From JBEKCD01 sp050015055 (GTDB lineage Archaea; Thermoproteota; Bathyarchaeia; Bathyarchaeales; Bathycorpusculaceae), in the NCBI GenBank assembly GCA_050015055.1, contig JBEKCD010000011.1, positions 11,994-75,993 of the forward strand: a stretch of DNA of 64,000 nt, read 5' to 3'. Position numbers and translations under genes: made by a program. Below the pieces are notes generated by a model that was given only the letters and a program-made list of their open reading frames with translations, was not told where the DNA came from and ran no database searches. Shown here piece by piece: positions 44,967 through 53,740 of the stretch (its first letter is position 1; every line of letters begins with the position of its first letter).

Positions 44967-47900
44967 ATGCGAAGACACCCTTCAGTTATACTGTTTTTCA
45001 TCTCTGTTCTGTTTCTTGTACTAGTGCCTTTGATGATAGGCTTCGCTGGCTCGCCAAGCTTGTGTCAACTGACTATTTATGCGTCAGCGGGTGGGGCGAC
45101 TGTTCCAATGCCGGGAAGTTACGAGTACGCGGTTGGAACGAACCTGACGGTTAAGGCCAAGCCGAACCAGGGCAACTCCCTCGCCTACTGGGTGCTCAAC
45201 GACCAAACACTCATGCAAAACCCGCTATTAGTCACCGTCGACCATAACATGACGTTGCAGGCTGTTTTCGTATCGGGCGGATTATCAGGGTGGACAAAAA
45301 CCTTTGGCGGGGAAGGAACCGACCAGGCAAACGCGATTATCCAAACGAGTGACGGGGGATACGCAGTTGCAGGTTGGACAGACTCTTTCGGCGCGGGCAG
45401 CCGTGATTTTTACCTGATTAAGACTGATGCGAACGGCAATTCGAATTGGAACAGGCAATACGGCGGACCTAGGGATGACGAGGCGTACGCGATAGTTCAG
45501 ACTGCGGATGAAGGCTTCGCAATTGCGGGAAGGACGGGTTCGGGCATCGCAGGCTCATACGATGCGTGGCTGGTGAAGACTGATGAGCAGGGGAACATGC
45601 AGTGGAGCCAAGCGTACGGTGGATCTGGAGATGATTGTGCATATTCAATTCTGGCCACGGCTACGGGCTACGTTTTGGGCGGTTACACGACGTCCGCGGG
45701 CAGTGTGGACTTCTGGCTTTTGAGCGTCAACTCGACTGGCGGATTGGAGTGGAGCAGAACGTATGGTGACCCTGGCTGGAGTGCCACGTATTCGATGATA
45801 CAGACTAGTGATGGCGGATACGCGTTGGCCGGGTACACGAATTCCAGCGTGAGCGGGTTTTGGCTCGTGAAAACTGATTCTCTTGGCAATGAAGAGTGGA
45901 ACGCAACGTACGCTGGCGGCATCGACGGCGCCTGCTTAGCTATGCAGACGAACGACGGCGGATACGCGATTGCTGGAACGACCGTTCAGGGCGTTGGCGC
46001 CTCGGAATTCTATCTCGTTAAAGCCACGGGAGACGGTGCCTTTCAGTGGAGTCAAACGTATGATGGCCCTGGCTATGCCCATGCTTACTGTCTAGCTCAA
46101 AACCCAGATGGGTATCTGCTTGCGGGTTCGGTGTATTCCTTCAGTGGCGACTACGAGAAAGTTTTTGTTGTTAAAACTGACGTTTCCGGCAACGCGCTGC
46201 TGAACAGAACGTTTGGCTATCCAGGGTACTGTGCCACGTACTCTATGGTCAGCAGGGGAAACGACGAGTTTGTCATGGCGGGAACCGCGTCATTCCCTGA
46301 AAGAGGAACCGGAGGGTTCGACGTTCTTGTCATGGACGTCGTCGTGTCCACTCAGTGCAGCTTGGCCATTATAGACGGGCCTGGAGGCCACACCAGCCCT
46401 GACGCCGGAACATACGTGAACGGCTACATGGAAAACATGACGGTGACCGCGGTCGCCGACAGTGGCTACATGCTTGACCAGTGGCTGCTCGATGGAAACA
46501 GCTACGGCGGCCAAGACCAGATAACCATAACCCTGGATGGAAACCATGTGTTGCAGCCCCTCTTTGCTCCTGTGCCCACCTCGCTCACTCTGACGATTAA
46601 CGCTACAGCTGGAGGAACAACCAGCCCGCCGCCGGGAAACTACACTTACGGCTACAACGCAAGCGTGACCGTGACCGCAATTCCAGATTCGGGCTACATA
46701 TTTGACTACTGGACGAGCGTTTTTGGGTTTATGGGCAACCAAAACCCCAACACGATAATGATGGTTAAGAACGTGTCGCTAGAAGCAGTCTTTGAGGATG
46801 CCTCGTCCGCTCAGAGAACGCTGACGATAACCACGGCTGCTGGGGGAACGACTGACCCTCCGCCGGGAAACTACACTTACGGTTACATGACAAACGTGAC
46901 CGTAACAGCGATTCCGGACGCTGGCCACGTGTTTGACCATTGGACGAGCGTTCACGGAGAGAACCTTGGAACTCAGAATCCGTGGAACCTGACGATTAGC
47001 TCGGACTTCACGATTCAGCCCGTTTTTGAGAACGCTACCTCTGGGCTGCGGACGCTGACAATATGGAGTAGTGTGAGTAAAGGCACGACCAACCCCCCGC
47101 CCGGGACGTACATGTGCAACTACGGGGAAAGCGTGACCGTGACCGCGATTCCTCAGAATGGAATCTATTTCGCCGGGTGGGTTCTGGACCAGACAAGCGG
47201 TGGCATGAGCAACCCCATAACGATAACGATGGATCGGAGCCACGATTTAGGCCCCAACTTTGGTCCAAACCCCCCTTTCAACGTGACGGTGACGATAAGC
47301 CCCGCGACGGGAGGAACGACCGATCCCGCGTCTGGACGGTACACATACCCTGCTGGAAACCAGGCAAAGGTGACCGCGATTCCCGATTCTGGCTGGTGGC
47401 TTGACCATTGGCTGCTTGACGGAAGCAACTTTGGAAACTGGACCTCGATCGAGTTTAACCTTGATGGGAATCACACGGTGAGGCCCGTCTTCGCGTCGAA
47501 CACGCTTCCGGCCAGCTTCATGTTGGCAATTAACGGTGCAGACGGGGGAACGACTGACCCGTCGCCGGGAACCTACGAGCACGGCTACGGGGAAAATGTG
47601 ACAGTAACTGCCACGCCGAACAGTGGCTGTTCCTTCAAGTATTGGATCGACGACGGTCAAAACGTGAATGAGAATCCCATCACGGTGCAGATGACGCAGG
47701 ACCACACTCTCCAGCCGGTTTTCACAGGCAGTCAGGGCAAGGCCGGACAAGGCAGCCAGGGCCAAGGCGGACAAGGTGGCCTCGGCATAAACTTGAACAT
47801 CCCACCTAGCTTCATCTTGGTCGGCACGGTGGTGATCATGGCCTTCTGCAGCGTAGGCTATCTGGTTCCTCTGGCACTGGCAATGAAGAAGGGGAAGGTT

Positions 47901-48440
47901 CCAGTAAACATTAAGAAGCCTCGGCTGATACTGACGGTGGTCAGCATACTCATTATCGTGGGGCCTCTTGGGGCAACCCTGCTCGCCTACCGCGGCAACC
48001 TGAATCGAGTGTTTACTCCCTCTAACGTTGATGAGCTCAACAACGTGTTGTCGAGCCAGGGAGGAATGATGAATTTCAACGTCACAAGCTCGTGGGGCAA
48101 CCTCACCTCGCGGACGTTCGGCATGCTGTTCAACTTCACCAACCCAACTGCGACCGACTTGACGCTAATTGTGTTCTCGGCGAACCTGACGGACCACAGT
48201 GACGGTTATCCGCTGGGGCAGATTTCGCTCGCCAGCCCCGTGACTGCAGGTGCCAACGAGACGGTGACGTTCCAAGTGACCAGCGTGCTCTCTGAGGAAG
48301 CGGCGGGGCACGTTGCGACCGCCCACGCTGGCGCGCAGAGCTTCGCTGTTGACCTTTCAAGCGTTAACATCAACTTCGCGGGCATACTCCTGCAGATGAA
48401 CGGAACCAGCACGGTCAACAACTTGTTGATAGTGAGGTGA
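44967..48440 (+). CDS. Giant surface protein: beta-propeller plus InlB-type repeats
   Basis: 1157 residues. A signal/anchor (about 7-30) is followed by one InlB B-repeat-like unit (32-95), then seven blades (100-470) with the pattern W-x-x-x-Y/F-G-G, A-x-x-I-Q-T-S-D-G-G-Y-A-x-A-G and D-F-Y-L-x-K-T-D, predicting a seven-bladed propeller. Six more B-repeat units follow (470-930), each with AGGTTxPPPGNYTYGY, VTVTAIPDSG and WxxDG. A Gly/Gln linker (GSQGKAGQGSQ), two membrane helices (about 945-975 and 990-1012) and a C-terminal beta domain (to 1157) end the protein. It is probably an adhesin or S-layer-associated protein. It precedes a membrane protein gene by 4 bases. Confidence 0.82.
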   Translation: MRRHPSVILFFISVLFLVLVPLMIGFAGSPSLCQLTIYASAGGATVPMPGSYEYAVGTNLTVKAKPNQGNSLAYWVLNDQTLMQNPLLVTVDHNMTLQAVFVSGGLSGWTKTFGGEGTDQANAIIQTSDGGYAVAGWTDSFGAGSRDFYLIKTDANGNSNWNRQYGGPRDDEAYAIVQTADEGFAIAGRTGSGIAGSYDAWLVKTDEQGNMQWSQAYGGSGDDCAYSILATATGYVLGGYTTSAGSVDFWLLSVNSTGGLEWSRTYGDPGWSATYSMIQTSDGGYALAGYTNSSVSGFWLVKTDSLGNEEWNATYAGGIDGACLAMQTNDGGYAIAGTTVQGVGASEFYLVKATGDGAFQWSQTYDGPGYAHAYCLAQNPDGYLLAGSVYSFSGDYEKVFVVKTDVSGNALLNRTFGYPGYCATYSMVSRGNDEFVMAGTASFPERGTGGFDVLVMDVVVSTQCSLAIIDGPGGHTSPDAGTYVNGYMENMTVTAVADSGYMLDQWLLDGNSYGGQDQITITLDGNHVLQPLFAPVPTSLTLTINATAGGTTSPPPGNYTYGYNASVTVTAIPDSGYIFDYWTSVFGFMGNQNPNTIMMVKNVSLEAVFEDASSAQRTLTITTAAGGTTDPPPGNYTYGYMTNVTVTAIPDAGHVFDHWTSVHGENLGTQNPWNLTISSDFTIQPVFENATSGLRTLTIWSSVSKGTTNPPPGTYMCNYGESVTVTAIPQNGIYFAGWVLDQTSGGMSNPITITMDRSHDLGPNFGPNPPFNVTVTISPATGGTTDPASGRYTYPAGNQAKVTAIPDSGWWLDHWLLDGSNFGNWTSIEFNLDGNHTVRPVFASNTLPASFMLAINGADGGTTDPSPGTYEHGYGENVTVTATPNSGCSFKYWIDDGQNVNENPITVQMTQDHTLQPVFTGSQGKAGQGSQGQGGQGGLGINLNIPPSFILVGTVVIMAFCSVGYLVPLALAMKKGKVPVNIKKPRLILTVVSILIIVGPLGATLLAYRGNLNRVFTPSNVDELNNVLSSQGGMMNFNVTSSWGNLTSRTFGMLFNFTNPTATDLTLIVFSANLTDHSDGYPLGQISLASPVTAGANETVTFQVTSVLSEEAAGHVATAHAGAQSFAVDLSSVNINFAGILLQMNGTSTVNNLLIVR
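46620..46885 (+). repeat. DNA-level duplication inside the surface protein gene
   Basis: The stretch encoding PPPGNYTYGY occurs at about 46626-46655 and again at about 46855-46884 almost unchanged in DNA (CCGCCGGGAAACTACACTTA in both). Neighbouring repeats are more diverged, so these two B-repeats arose by recent duplication or conversion. Confidence 0.6.
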
Positions 48441-48444
48441 AAGC

Positions 48445-49107
48445 ATGAACCGCGTAGACTTGAACATAAAAAACCTGCACATGAAAAACCTGAATATAAA
48501 AGACGTGAACTGGTTTGCGCTCGTCGGCGGCTCTCTGACTCTCGTGTTGGCAGTCGCTTCTCTGTTTGTTCCATGGTGGCAGGTCACCGTGGGCCAGACC
48601 CTTGCGAGAATCGGGTTTTCACCGGTCAGCCTGTCAACAAACGTCGTGGGCTACAGTGTGGCGCTTCCGATAATCGTGGCTGTCAGCTGGATGTTCATGG
48701 TGCTGCTTGTCTCCGCCGGCATCGTTCTCGTCGTCTACTCGATTATGCCCTCGAAGCCTTACTCGAAACGCCTGCTTGGCTTCGCATACAAGAAGCCGCT
48801 GGGAACGCTGATCGCGTTTCTCGTGCTGTTGGTACTCATGACGAATTCTGGGACAATATTCGGGATGATGTTAGGGTCCTCCAGCCTTTCTGGAGCGGAC
48901 CTTAACGTTCCATGGACCGGCGCGAAAACGCTGCATCTGCCTTTCTCCATGGCTCAAGGCGTGGTAAGCGGAATCATCGTCTCCGCAGAGTTCGGGTGGA
49001 CGTTCTGGCTTGCAGTCGTCGTAGGTGGACTCTGCGTGGCCGCCAGATTATACCACAAGAAACTTGACAGACCCGCTGCTATCGAAAAAGTCCCACAGCC
49101 TTCCTGA
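48445..49107 (+). CDS. Membrane protein co-transcribed with the giant surface protein
   Basis: 220 residues with four predicted membrane helices (about 25-45, 70-95, 112-135 and 175-195), a loop of 40 residues outside between helices 1 and 2 or 3 and 4, and a short basic tail. Start ATG with GAGGTGA 7 bases upstream, located in the last codons of the preceding gene. Family not recognised. Its placement suggests it assists export, anchoring or sensing with the surface protein. Confidence 0.65.
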   Translation: MNRVDLNIKNLHMKNLNIKDVNWFALVGGSLTLVLAVASLFVPWWQVTVGQTLARIGFSPVSLSTNVVGYSVALPIIVAVSWMFMVLLVSAGIVLVVYSIMPSKPYSKRLLGFAYKKPLGTLIAFLVLLVLMTNSGTIFGMMLGSSSLSGADLNVPWTGAKTLHLPFSMAQGVVSGIIVSAEFGWTFWLAVVVGGLCVAARLYHKKLDRPAAIEKVPQPS

Positions 49108-49118
49108 GGCGCGCGCGT

Positions 49119-49967
49119 TTACGTGATTGTCTCCCAGGCTTCATAGCTCACTGTGAAAGAGGAATTTTCTGAGGTGAAGGTTGAAACAGTCGCAAGTGTA
49201 ATGTTCAGATGGCTATTCAGTGTGATTTGGATTGAAGGGAAACTGTTGATTGTTCCAGTTTCGCCGCCTATGGTTGCTTTGCAATCTGTGAAAGTGACTT
49301 GACCAAAATTGGCTAAGGTAGCGATGCGATTGACCAGTGCTGGCGCCTCCACAATCCATTCGGCGGAGAGCATTGACGATGCGTAGACTAGGCTTTTGTT
49401 GAATGATTGCCCCTCTGTAACGTCATTGATTTCTATCAACCACGTGTTCGAGGTTTTGTTTGTCAGAGATATCGAAGCTGCAATTTTATCCCCGGGTGAT
49501 ACGCTTATAGAATCAACCGTCACCACGTAGCTGGGCAGCAGCTCATACCATGCCAAATAGGTAGCCTTTCCGTTTATTGAATCTTGTTCTGTCCCAACTT
49601 GAATCAACGTAACGTCATATTGTCCTCCCACACCAATCCATGCAGCGCTGTAAGAGTTACCCATTGAAACGTCGACAGTTGGAACTGTCCAAGAAGCACT
49701 TACGCTTGTGGCCAGTGGTTGCGGCGTATTCAGATCTGAGACTACACAATAACCCGACCAGTTAGAACTAGTCAGTTGTTGACTTGAAGGACTTACGGCA
49801 TACGGAAACGCCAAGGCGAGTGCAATTGCTAATGAAATAGCCAGCAAAAGAGCCAGCAACACTGCGGCAATCCTTTTGTTGCTGTGCTGACGATTCGGTG
49901 GGGGCGGCAAACTCCGGTATTCTGATACTGGAAACTCCCCATCTTGCCACTTTGTCTTTGCAGTCAT
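49119..49967 (-). CDS. G1-family (eqolisin) glutamic peptidase, secreted
   Basis: About 282 residues. A membrane anchor near residues 30-55 is followed by the eqolisin fold: SSNWSGYCV, SASWTVPTV, SAAWIGVGG, VGTEQD, YLAWYELLP and SAEWIVEAP. The Glu in the SAEWIVEAP segment and an upstream Gln in GTEQD fit the catalytic Glu/Gln dyad region of scytalidoglutamic-type peptidases. These are acid-active secreted endopeptidases, best known from fungi and also found in archaea. I prefer the ATG at 49965-49967; an earlier in-frame start at 50034 would overlap the next small frame. It converges on the 48445 gene across a GGCGCGCGCG run. Confidence 0.78.
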   Translation of the reverse strand: MTAKTKWQDGEFPVSEYRSLPPPPNRQHSNKRIAAVLLALLLAISLAIALALAFPYAVSPSSQQLTSSNWSGYCVVSDLNTPQPLATSVSASWTVPTVDVSMGNSYSAAWIGVGGQYDVTLIQVGTEQDSINGKATYLAWYELLPSYVVTVDSISVSPGDKIAASISLTNKTSNTWLIEINDVTEGQSFNKSLVYASSMLSAEWIVEAPALVNRIATLANFGQVTFTDCKATIGGETGTINSFPSIQITLNSHLNITLATVSTFTSENSSFTVSYEAWETIT

Positions 49968-49993
49968 GGTCTCTACGGTCCCTCCTTCATTTC

Positions 49994-50191
49994 CTATCCA
50001 TCCTTCAAACGTGAGCCTATTCTTCCTTGGCCACAATCATGTGAGTTCTTTTCCATAGACGTTTCTATTCTCTTCAGTTGCTCATACTGTTTGGTGATCT
50101 CCAGTTCCAAGACCCGCTTCCTTTTCATGTTGCCAAGGAGTTTATTCTTCACGATATCGTGTTTTTCTCCAAGCAGTAGTTGTGTGTTCAT
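49994..50191 (-). CDS. Possible small coiled-coil protein
   Basis: 65 residues, MNTQLLLGEKHDIVKNKLL, basic and helical (KRKRVLELEITKQYEQLKRIE). It ends 26 bases before the preferred start of the peptidase gene on the same strand. Ribosome binding site is weak (AAGGCG). Coding is plausible but unproven. Confidence 0.35.
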   Translation of the reverse strand: MNTQLLLGEKHDIVKNKLLGNMKRKRVLELEITKQYEQLKRIETSMEKNSHDCGQGRIGSRLKDG

Positions 50192-50335
50192 TCTTTTGCG
50201 CCTTCATTCCGTCCGCAAGACCATCTTCTCTGAAGCTCGCAATGCCCAAGGCAGAGAGGAGAAAGGAGAGAGGGGAAAGCATATTGTTCAACTCCTTGGG
50301 TCATAGCGAGCTTCTTTGAAGAGATTGGGTTTTGC

Positions 50336-50424
50336 AGACTTTTTCTCGACCTCCAACTTATCGAGAATCGCGAATTATCAATTAAACTGTTTTTCAGAAT
50401 TTCACCCAATTCTATACCTAATCT
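50336..50424 (+). repeat. Intergenic repeat copy 4, extended form
   Basis: Core at 50379-50424 identical over ATTAAACTGTTTTTCAGAA with copies 2 and 3, plus the upstream block AGACTTTTTCTC-ACCTCCAA (50336-50356) shared with copy 3. It lies about 100 bases before the surface-protein gene at 50528. Confidence 0.75.
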
Positions 50425-50527
50425 TATTCATGGCGGCGCGCTGGTCTTCGGTTCTCGCCTGTTTCCACAACGCCTCGTTAAGAAAAACTGATATGCCCAG
50501 AGAGCCAAATCAAGAGGAGCGATAATT

Positions 50528-51340
50528 ATGAGCAACTTGAAAGGGAACAATCTTGGAACTGTCTTGCTGGCGATTCTTGTGGCAGCAGTATTTGCTCCCA
50601 CACTGGTTCATGCCAAAGATTATTCAGTCGGAGTTAAAGCTGGAGACTGGATTAAGTATGGCCAAATCACAGTCACCTGGACTGGAAACGGAACTGCGCC
50701 TGGACACATCACAGACGCAGAGAAGCTAGACTGGCTGAGAGTGGACGTTTTAGGCGTAGCGGGCACAACAGCCAGCCTGAACGAAACTGCACACTTCAAC
50801 AACGGTACACAAACGTTCCAAAGCTACGACGTAGACGTCCAAAGCGGCAACTCGCCTGGAAATCTATTCCTCGTTGCCTCCAACCTGACTGCGGGAGATC
50901 CGCTTAGCCCGCAAACACCCCAACTCACCATAAACCAAACCGTGACAAGACTGTACGCAGGAGCAAACAGAAACGTCAACTATATAGACTCCAAAAGTAG
51001 CGCCGATACAAGCTCCCCAAGCGAGGGCAAAGTCTACTATGATAAAAGCAGCGGCTTCATGGTTGAAATATACGTGAACCAAACATACCCTGATCTTAGT
51101 GCATATGAAATTTCGTATAAAGCAACCGAAACGAACCTATGGTCAGCAAATGCTCTCGACCTCATACAGAACAATCTAATCTACATCATCGCAGGCATAG
51201 CCGTCATAATAGTCATCGTGGCAGCAACTACCGTCCTCCGAAGAAGAAAACCCCCATCTCCCCAACAACCTTTACCTCCACCTCCTTCCGCACCTCCACC
51301 ACCGCCGCCGTCACAAAACCGTAAACCGTCGCACGCCTGA
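50528..51340 (+). CDS. Membrane-anchored surface protein with Pro-rich tail
   Basis: 270 residues: signal peptide (1-29), beta-rich extracellular domain (30-205, DYSVGVKAGDWIKYGQITVTW start, several N-glycosylation sites), one membrane helix (about 212-236, IYIIAGIAVIIVIVAATTVL) and a cytoplasmic basic/proline tail (RRRKPPSPQQPLPPPP). This layout is frequent in Bathyarchaeia-like and methanogen genomes; no function is known. GAGGAG 8-10 bases before the ATG. Confidence 0.65.
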   Translation: MSNLKGNNLGTVLLAILVAAVFAPTLVHAKDYSVGVKAGDWIKYGQITVTWTGNGTAPGHITDAEKLDWLRVDVLGVAGTTASLNETAHFNNGTQTFQSYDVDVQSGNSPGNLFLVASNLTAGDPLSPQTPQLTINQTVTRLYAGANRNVNYIDSKSSADTSSPSEGKVYYDKSSGFMVEIYVNQTYPDLSAYEISYKATETNLWSANALDLIQNNLIYIIAGIAVIIVIVAATTVLRRRKPPSPQQPLPPPPSAPPPPPPSQNRKPSHA

Positions 51341-51661
51341 ATATCCCACCGTTTCCTTCGACTCTGTAGTCCGCATGGCTGTTCCTAAATTAGTCTGTCA
51401 TGTTAGCTTCTGCCATTGACTTTGTTTTGATCTATCGAGATTACGTGACTCGGAATGCGTGAAGCATCTCTAGAAGGCATGAATCAACTAGGTCACTTGA
51501 AAAAAGGAATTTAGGAACAAGCTAGCGCACTAGTGGGAATAGGGCGAATTCTTGGAGGGCGAAAGCGCGCGCATTGAACCTTTTCTTTGAAGCCTGTTTT
51601 GTGTAGCGCGCTTGTCATGTTTAAATAGCGATTCTTTTTTGAATAAAAACTCGGATGGAAC
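51341..51661. other. Intergenic region rich in GCGC palindromes
   Basis: 320 bases. It contains CTAGCGCACTAG (about 51522-51533), AGCGCGCGC (51564-51572) and TAGCGCGCTT (51604-51613), and a TATA-like TTTAAATA at about 51620-51627 for the next gene. Confidence 0.45.
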
Positions 51662-52216
51662 ATGGTCAGGCTGGCAGATGGAATGAGGGGCTTCTTGGAG
51701 AATGTTAGGTATGCCTGGCGAGAGAGGAAGACCCCCTATGTGGACAACATAGCACTTAAGAAGCGGTACTTGGAGAGCAGAGAGCTGTATCACCAAAAAG
51801 TGAAAAGCGCGCTCGTACGCAGTTCAGGAAATTTGATTGAAGCCTTTGACGAACTGGCCAGTGCTGTAGACTATAGTGATACTTCAAACCTGTGGCAAAG
51901 AAAAGCCAGTTTGGCCAAGAGTGTAAACGATAATAGGGATGATCTCAGGGGAGCCCTCATAGGGATGATTAGCGGGTATTCTACATCTGTTGGAGGATTA
52001 ATTCCCCTTGTCGCTGAAATCTACGCAGACAGTTTGGATGTGTTTTCCAATTTCTTTTTCTGGGCTCTGCTCGCCGTTTTTGTGTTTGGAATATACACTG
52101 GAAGTTTCAACCAGAATAGGTTGAGGAGACTTGTTAAGGAGCATAGGGACTATACGGGAGAATTCGACGAGATCACAGATTTGCTGGACGAGAAGAAAGA
52201 TGTGGGAACTCGCTGA
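51662..52216 (+). CDS. Membrane protein with two helices, unknown
   Basis: 184 residues. A charged helical N-terminal half (1-105) is followed by two hydrophobic stretches (about 113-128 and 135-160: FSNFFFWALLAVFVFGIYTG) and a charged tail. TTTAAATA about 38 bases upstream acts as TATA box. No family recognised. Confidence 0.55.
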   Translation: MVRLADGMRGFLENVRYAWRERKTPYVDNIALKKRYLESRELYHQKVKSALVRSSGNLIEAFDELASAVDYSDTSNLWQRKASLAKSVNDNRDDLRGALIGMISGYSTSVGGLIPLVAEIYADSLDVFSNFFFWALLAVFVFGIYTGSFNQNRLRRLVKEHRDYTGEFDEITDLLDEKKDVGTR

Positions 52217-52411
52217 TGATCTGATTATTCCCTCCTCACTTCAGCACGCGCTATGGCCTCGGTAACTTGGCTCTTGCCGATACGGTTGAAAAATCGAAAG
52301 GAAAGTTCAGCATATGCTTGGACGAAAGGATTACGGAATAGTCGGATTGAAAATGTGAGCGGTTCCTTGTCACCGTCGTTGGTCGGTTTGATGGCGAGTC
52401 ATTGTTTTTTG

Positions 52412-53740
52412 TTAGTTTTTGGATTGTGGTTCTGTTTTTAGTGGGCAGCCTGCGCCGCATATGTTTAGGGTGGGGCATTCAAGGCATTTTTCGGGCGTGT
52501 ATTCTCTTTTTCTGATTTTCAGGCTTAGTGGGTTCTGCCATATGCTCTTCCAACTGTCTTTCAGGATGTTCCCTAATGGGACGAAGTAGCTTTGGCAAGG
52601 GATGACGGTGCCGTCGGGTTCCGTTGCCATGTTGATTCTGCAGGCGCTGCAGCTTTTTATGCCTAGTTCGAGCTTCAGCGGGTCCAGTTGACAGTATTCG
52701 GTGGGCGTGTACCACGTGAAGTCCATGCCAAGTTGTTGTGTCCTTGTCTTTATTTTGGTGAGTATGGGTTCCAGGGAGGCTTCGTCTAGAGCGAAATCCT
52801 TGGCGATTTCGGGTGCTTTTCCCGAGTATATGAGGCTGTTGCATGCGAAGTGGTGTAGTCCTAAGCTGTGTGCATAGTTGATCGTGTCGATTATGCCGTT
52901 TGCGTTGAGTTGACTCAGTGTTGTGTTGCTAACTGTGTATATTGGAGAGGCAATGGCGTTCTTTAGTCCTTGTACGGTTTCTTGCCAGCTGCCTTTGAAG
53001 CCTGTGATTTTGTCGTGGATTTTGGGGTCATGGGATTCCAGGGTTATTTGGACGTGATCTAGTCCTGCGTCGATCAGTGTTTTTAGGTAGGCCGCGTCTT
53101 TGAGTTTTCGTCCGTTGGTTACGAGGCCGCTGACGAGTTCCTTCTTCTGCGTGTAGGCTATTAGGGTCGGAAGGTCATCTCGTAGGGTTGGTTCTCCTCC
53201 TGTGAAAACTATGTGGGGAATGCCGAGGTCGTGCAGTTTGTCGATTACGGTTAGCCATTCTTTTGTCGCGAGTTCCTTTGTTTCTTTTGGGCCTCCTGCG
53301 TAGCAGTGGATGCACTTGTTGTTGCAGCGGTACGTTAGGGCTATATCCATCCTGTAGGGCGCGCTCAACTCTTTTTGGAAGGGTTCGATTTTTTCTACTC
53401 CCAGGTAGGAAACGGGGCAGACGTCTGATGTTTTTGCGAACGTGTTAATCGTGAAGAGGGTTTCCTTGTAGTCCTTTCGAGCAGTTTCAGAGTCGACTTT
53501 GTACCGTCTCAGCAGTCTCTTGACCGTTTCATCTTCTGTTTTTCCTTTCATGAATTCGTGTACAATCTCGGTTGCTGTTCGATTGAGAAAGAGGACGCGA
53601 GAAGCGTTTATCACGAGGACTCCTGAACCGTCATTTTCGAGTCGAAGATGCATCCTTAGACCCTTGTATTCACCGTCTTCGATTCTGAGGTGATGCAGGG
53701 TCTCTTTAGATTTTGATCTGAGTTTGTCCATGATTCCCAT
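52412..53740 (-). CDS. PqqD-radical SAM-SPASM peptide maturase
   Basis: 442 residues. Residues about 20-105 form a PqqD-like recognition domain (VLVINASRVLFLNRTATEIVHEF; KTEDETVKRLLRRY). The radical SAM core follows with CNNKCIHC (Cys139, 143, 146) binding the SAM cluster and GGEP at 181-184. The C-terminal SPASM domain has Cys364, 367, 382 and the exact CX2CX5CX3C ending (419, 422, 428, 432), giving two auxiliary clusters. This is the architecture of enzymes that make thioether or carbon cross-links in ribosomal peptides (sactipeptide/ranthipeptide maturases, PqqE, MftC). The ATG directly follows the stop of the DUF2207 gene. I infer that its substrate is that gene's Cys-rich tail. Confidence 0.9.
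   Translation of the reverse strand: MGIMDKLRSKSKETLHHLRIEDGEYKGLRMHLRLENDGSGVLVINASRVLFLNRTATEIVHEFMKGKTEDETVKRLLRRYKVDSETARKDYKETLFTINTFAKTSDVCPVSYLGVEKIEPFQKELSAPYRMDIALTYRCNNKCIHCYAGGPKETKELATKEWLTVIDKLHDLGIPHIVFTGGEPTLRDDLPTLIAYTQKKELVSGLVTNGRKLKDAAYLKTLIDAGLDHVQITLESHDPKIHDKITGFKGSWQETVQGLKNAIASPIYTVSNTTLSQLNANGIIDTINYAHSLGLHHFACNSLIYSGKAPEIAKDFALDEASLEPILTKIKTRTQQLGMDFTWYTPTEYCQLDPLKLELGIKSCSACRINMATEPDGTVIPCQSYFVPLGNILKDSWKSIWQNPLSLKIRKREYTPEKCLECPTLNICGAGCPLKTEPQSKN

Noticed and set aside
47114..47404. Frames antisense or out of register in the repeat region of the giant surface gene
   Set aside because: They follow from the repetitive composition of the real gene.
16669..50424. 46-bp repeats as a CRISPR array
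   Set aside because: Copies are thousands of bases apart with no regular spacers, and no cas genes are present.
53263..53448. Cys-rich frame on the plus strand inside the radical SAM gene
   Set aside because: It is antisense to a strongly supported gene and has no signals of its own.
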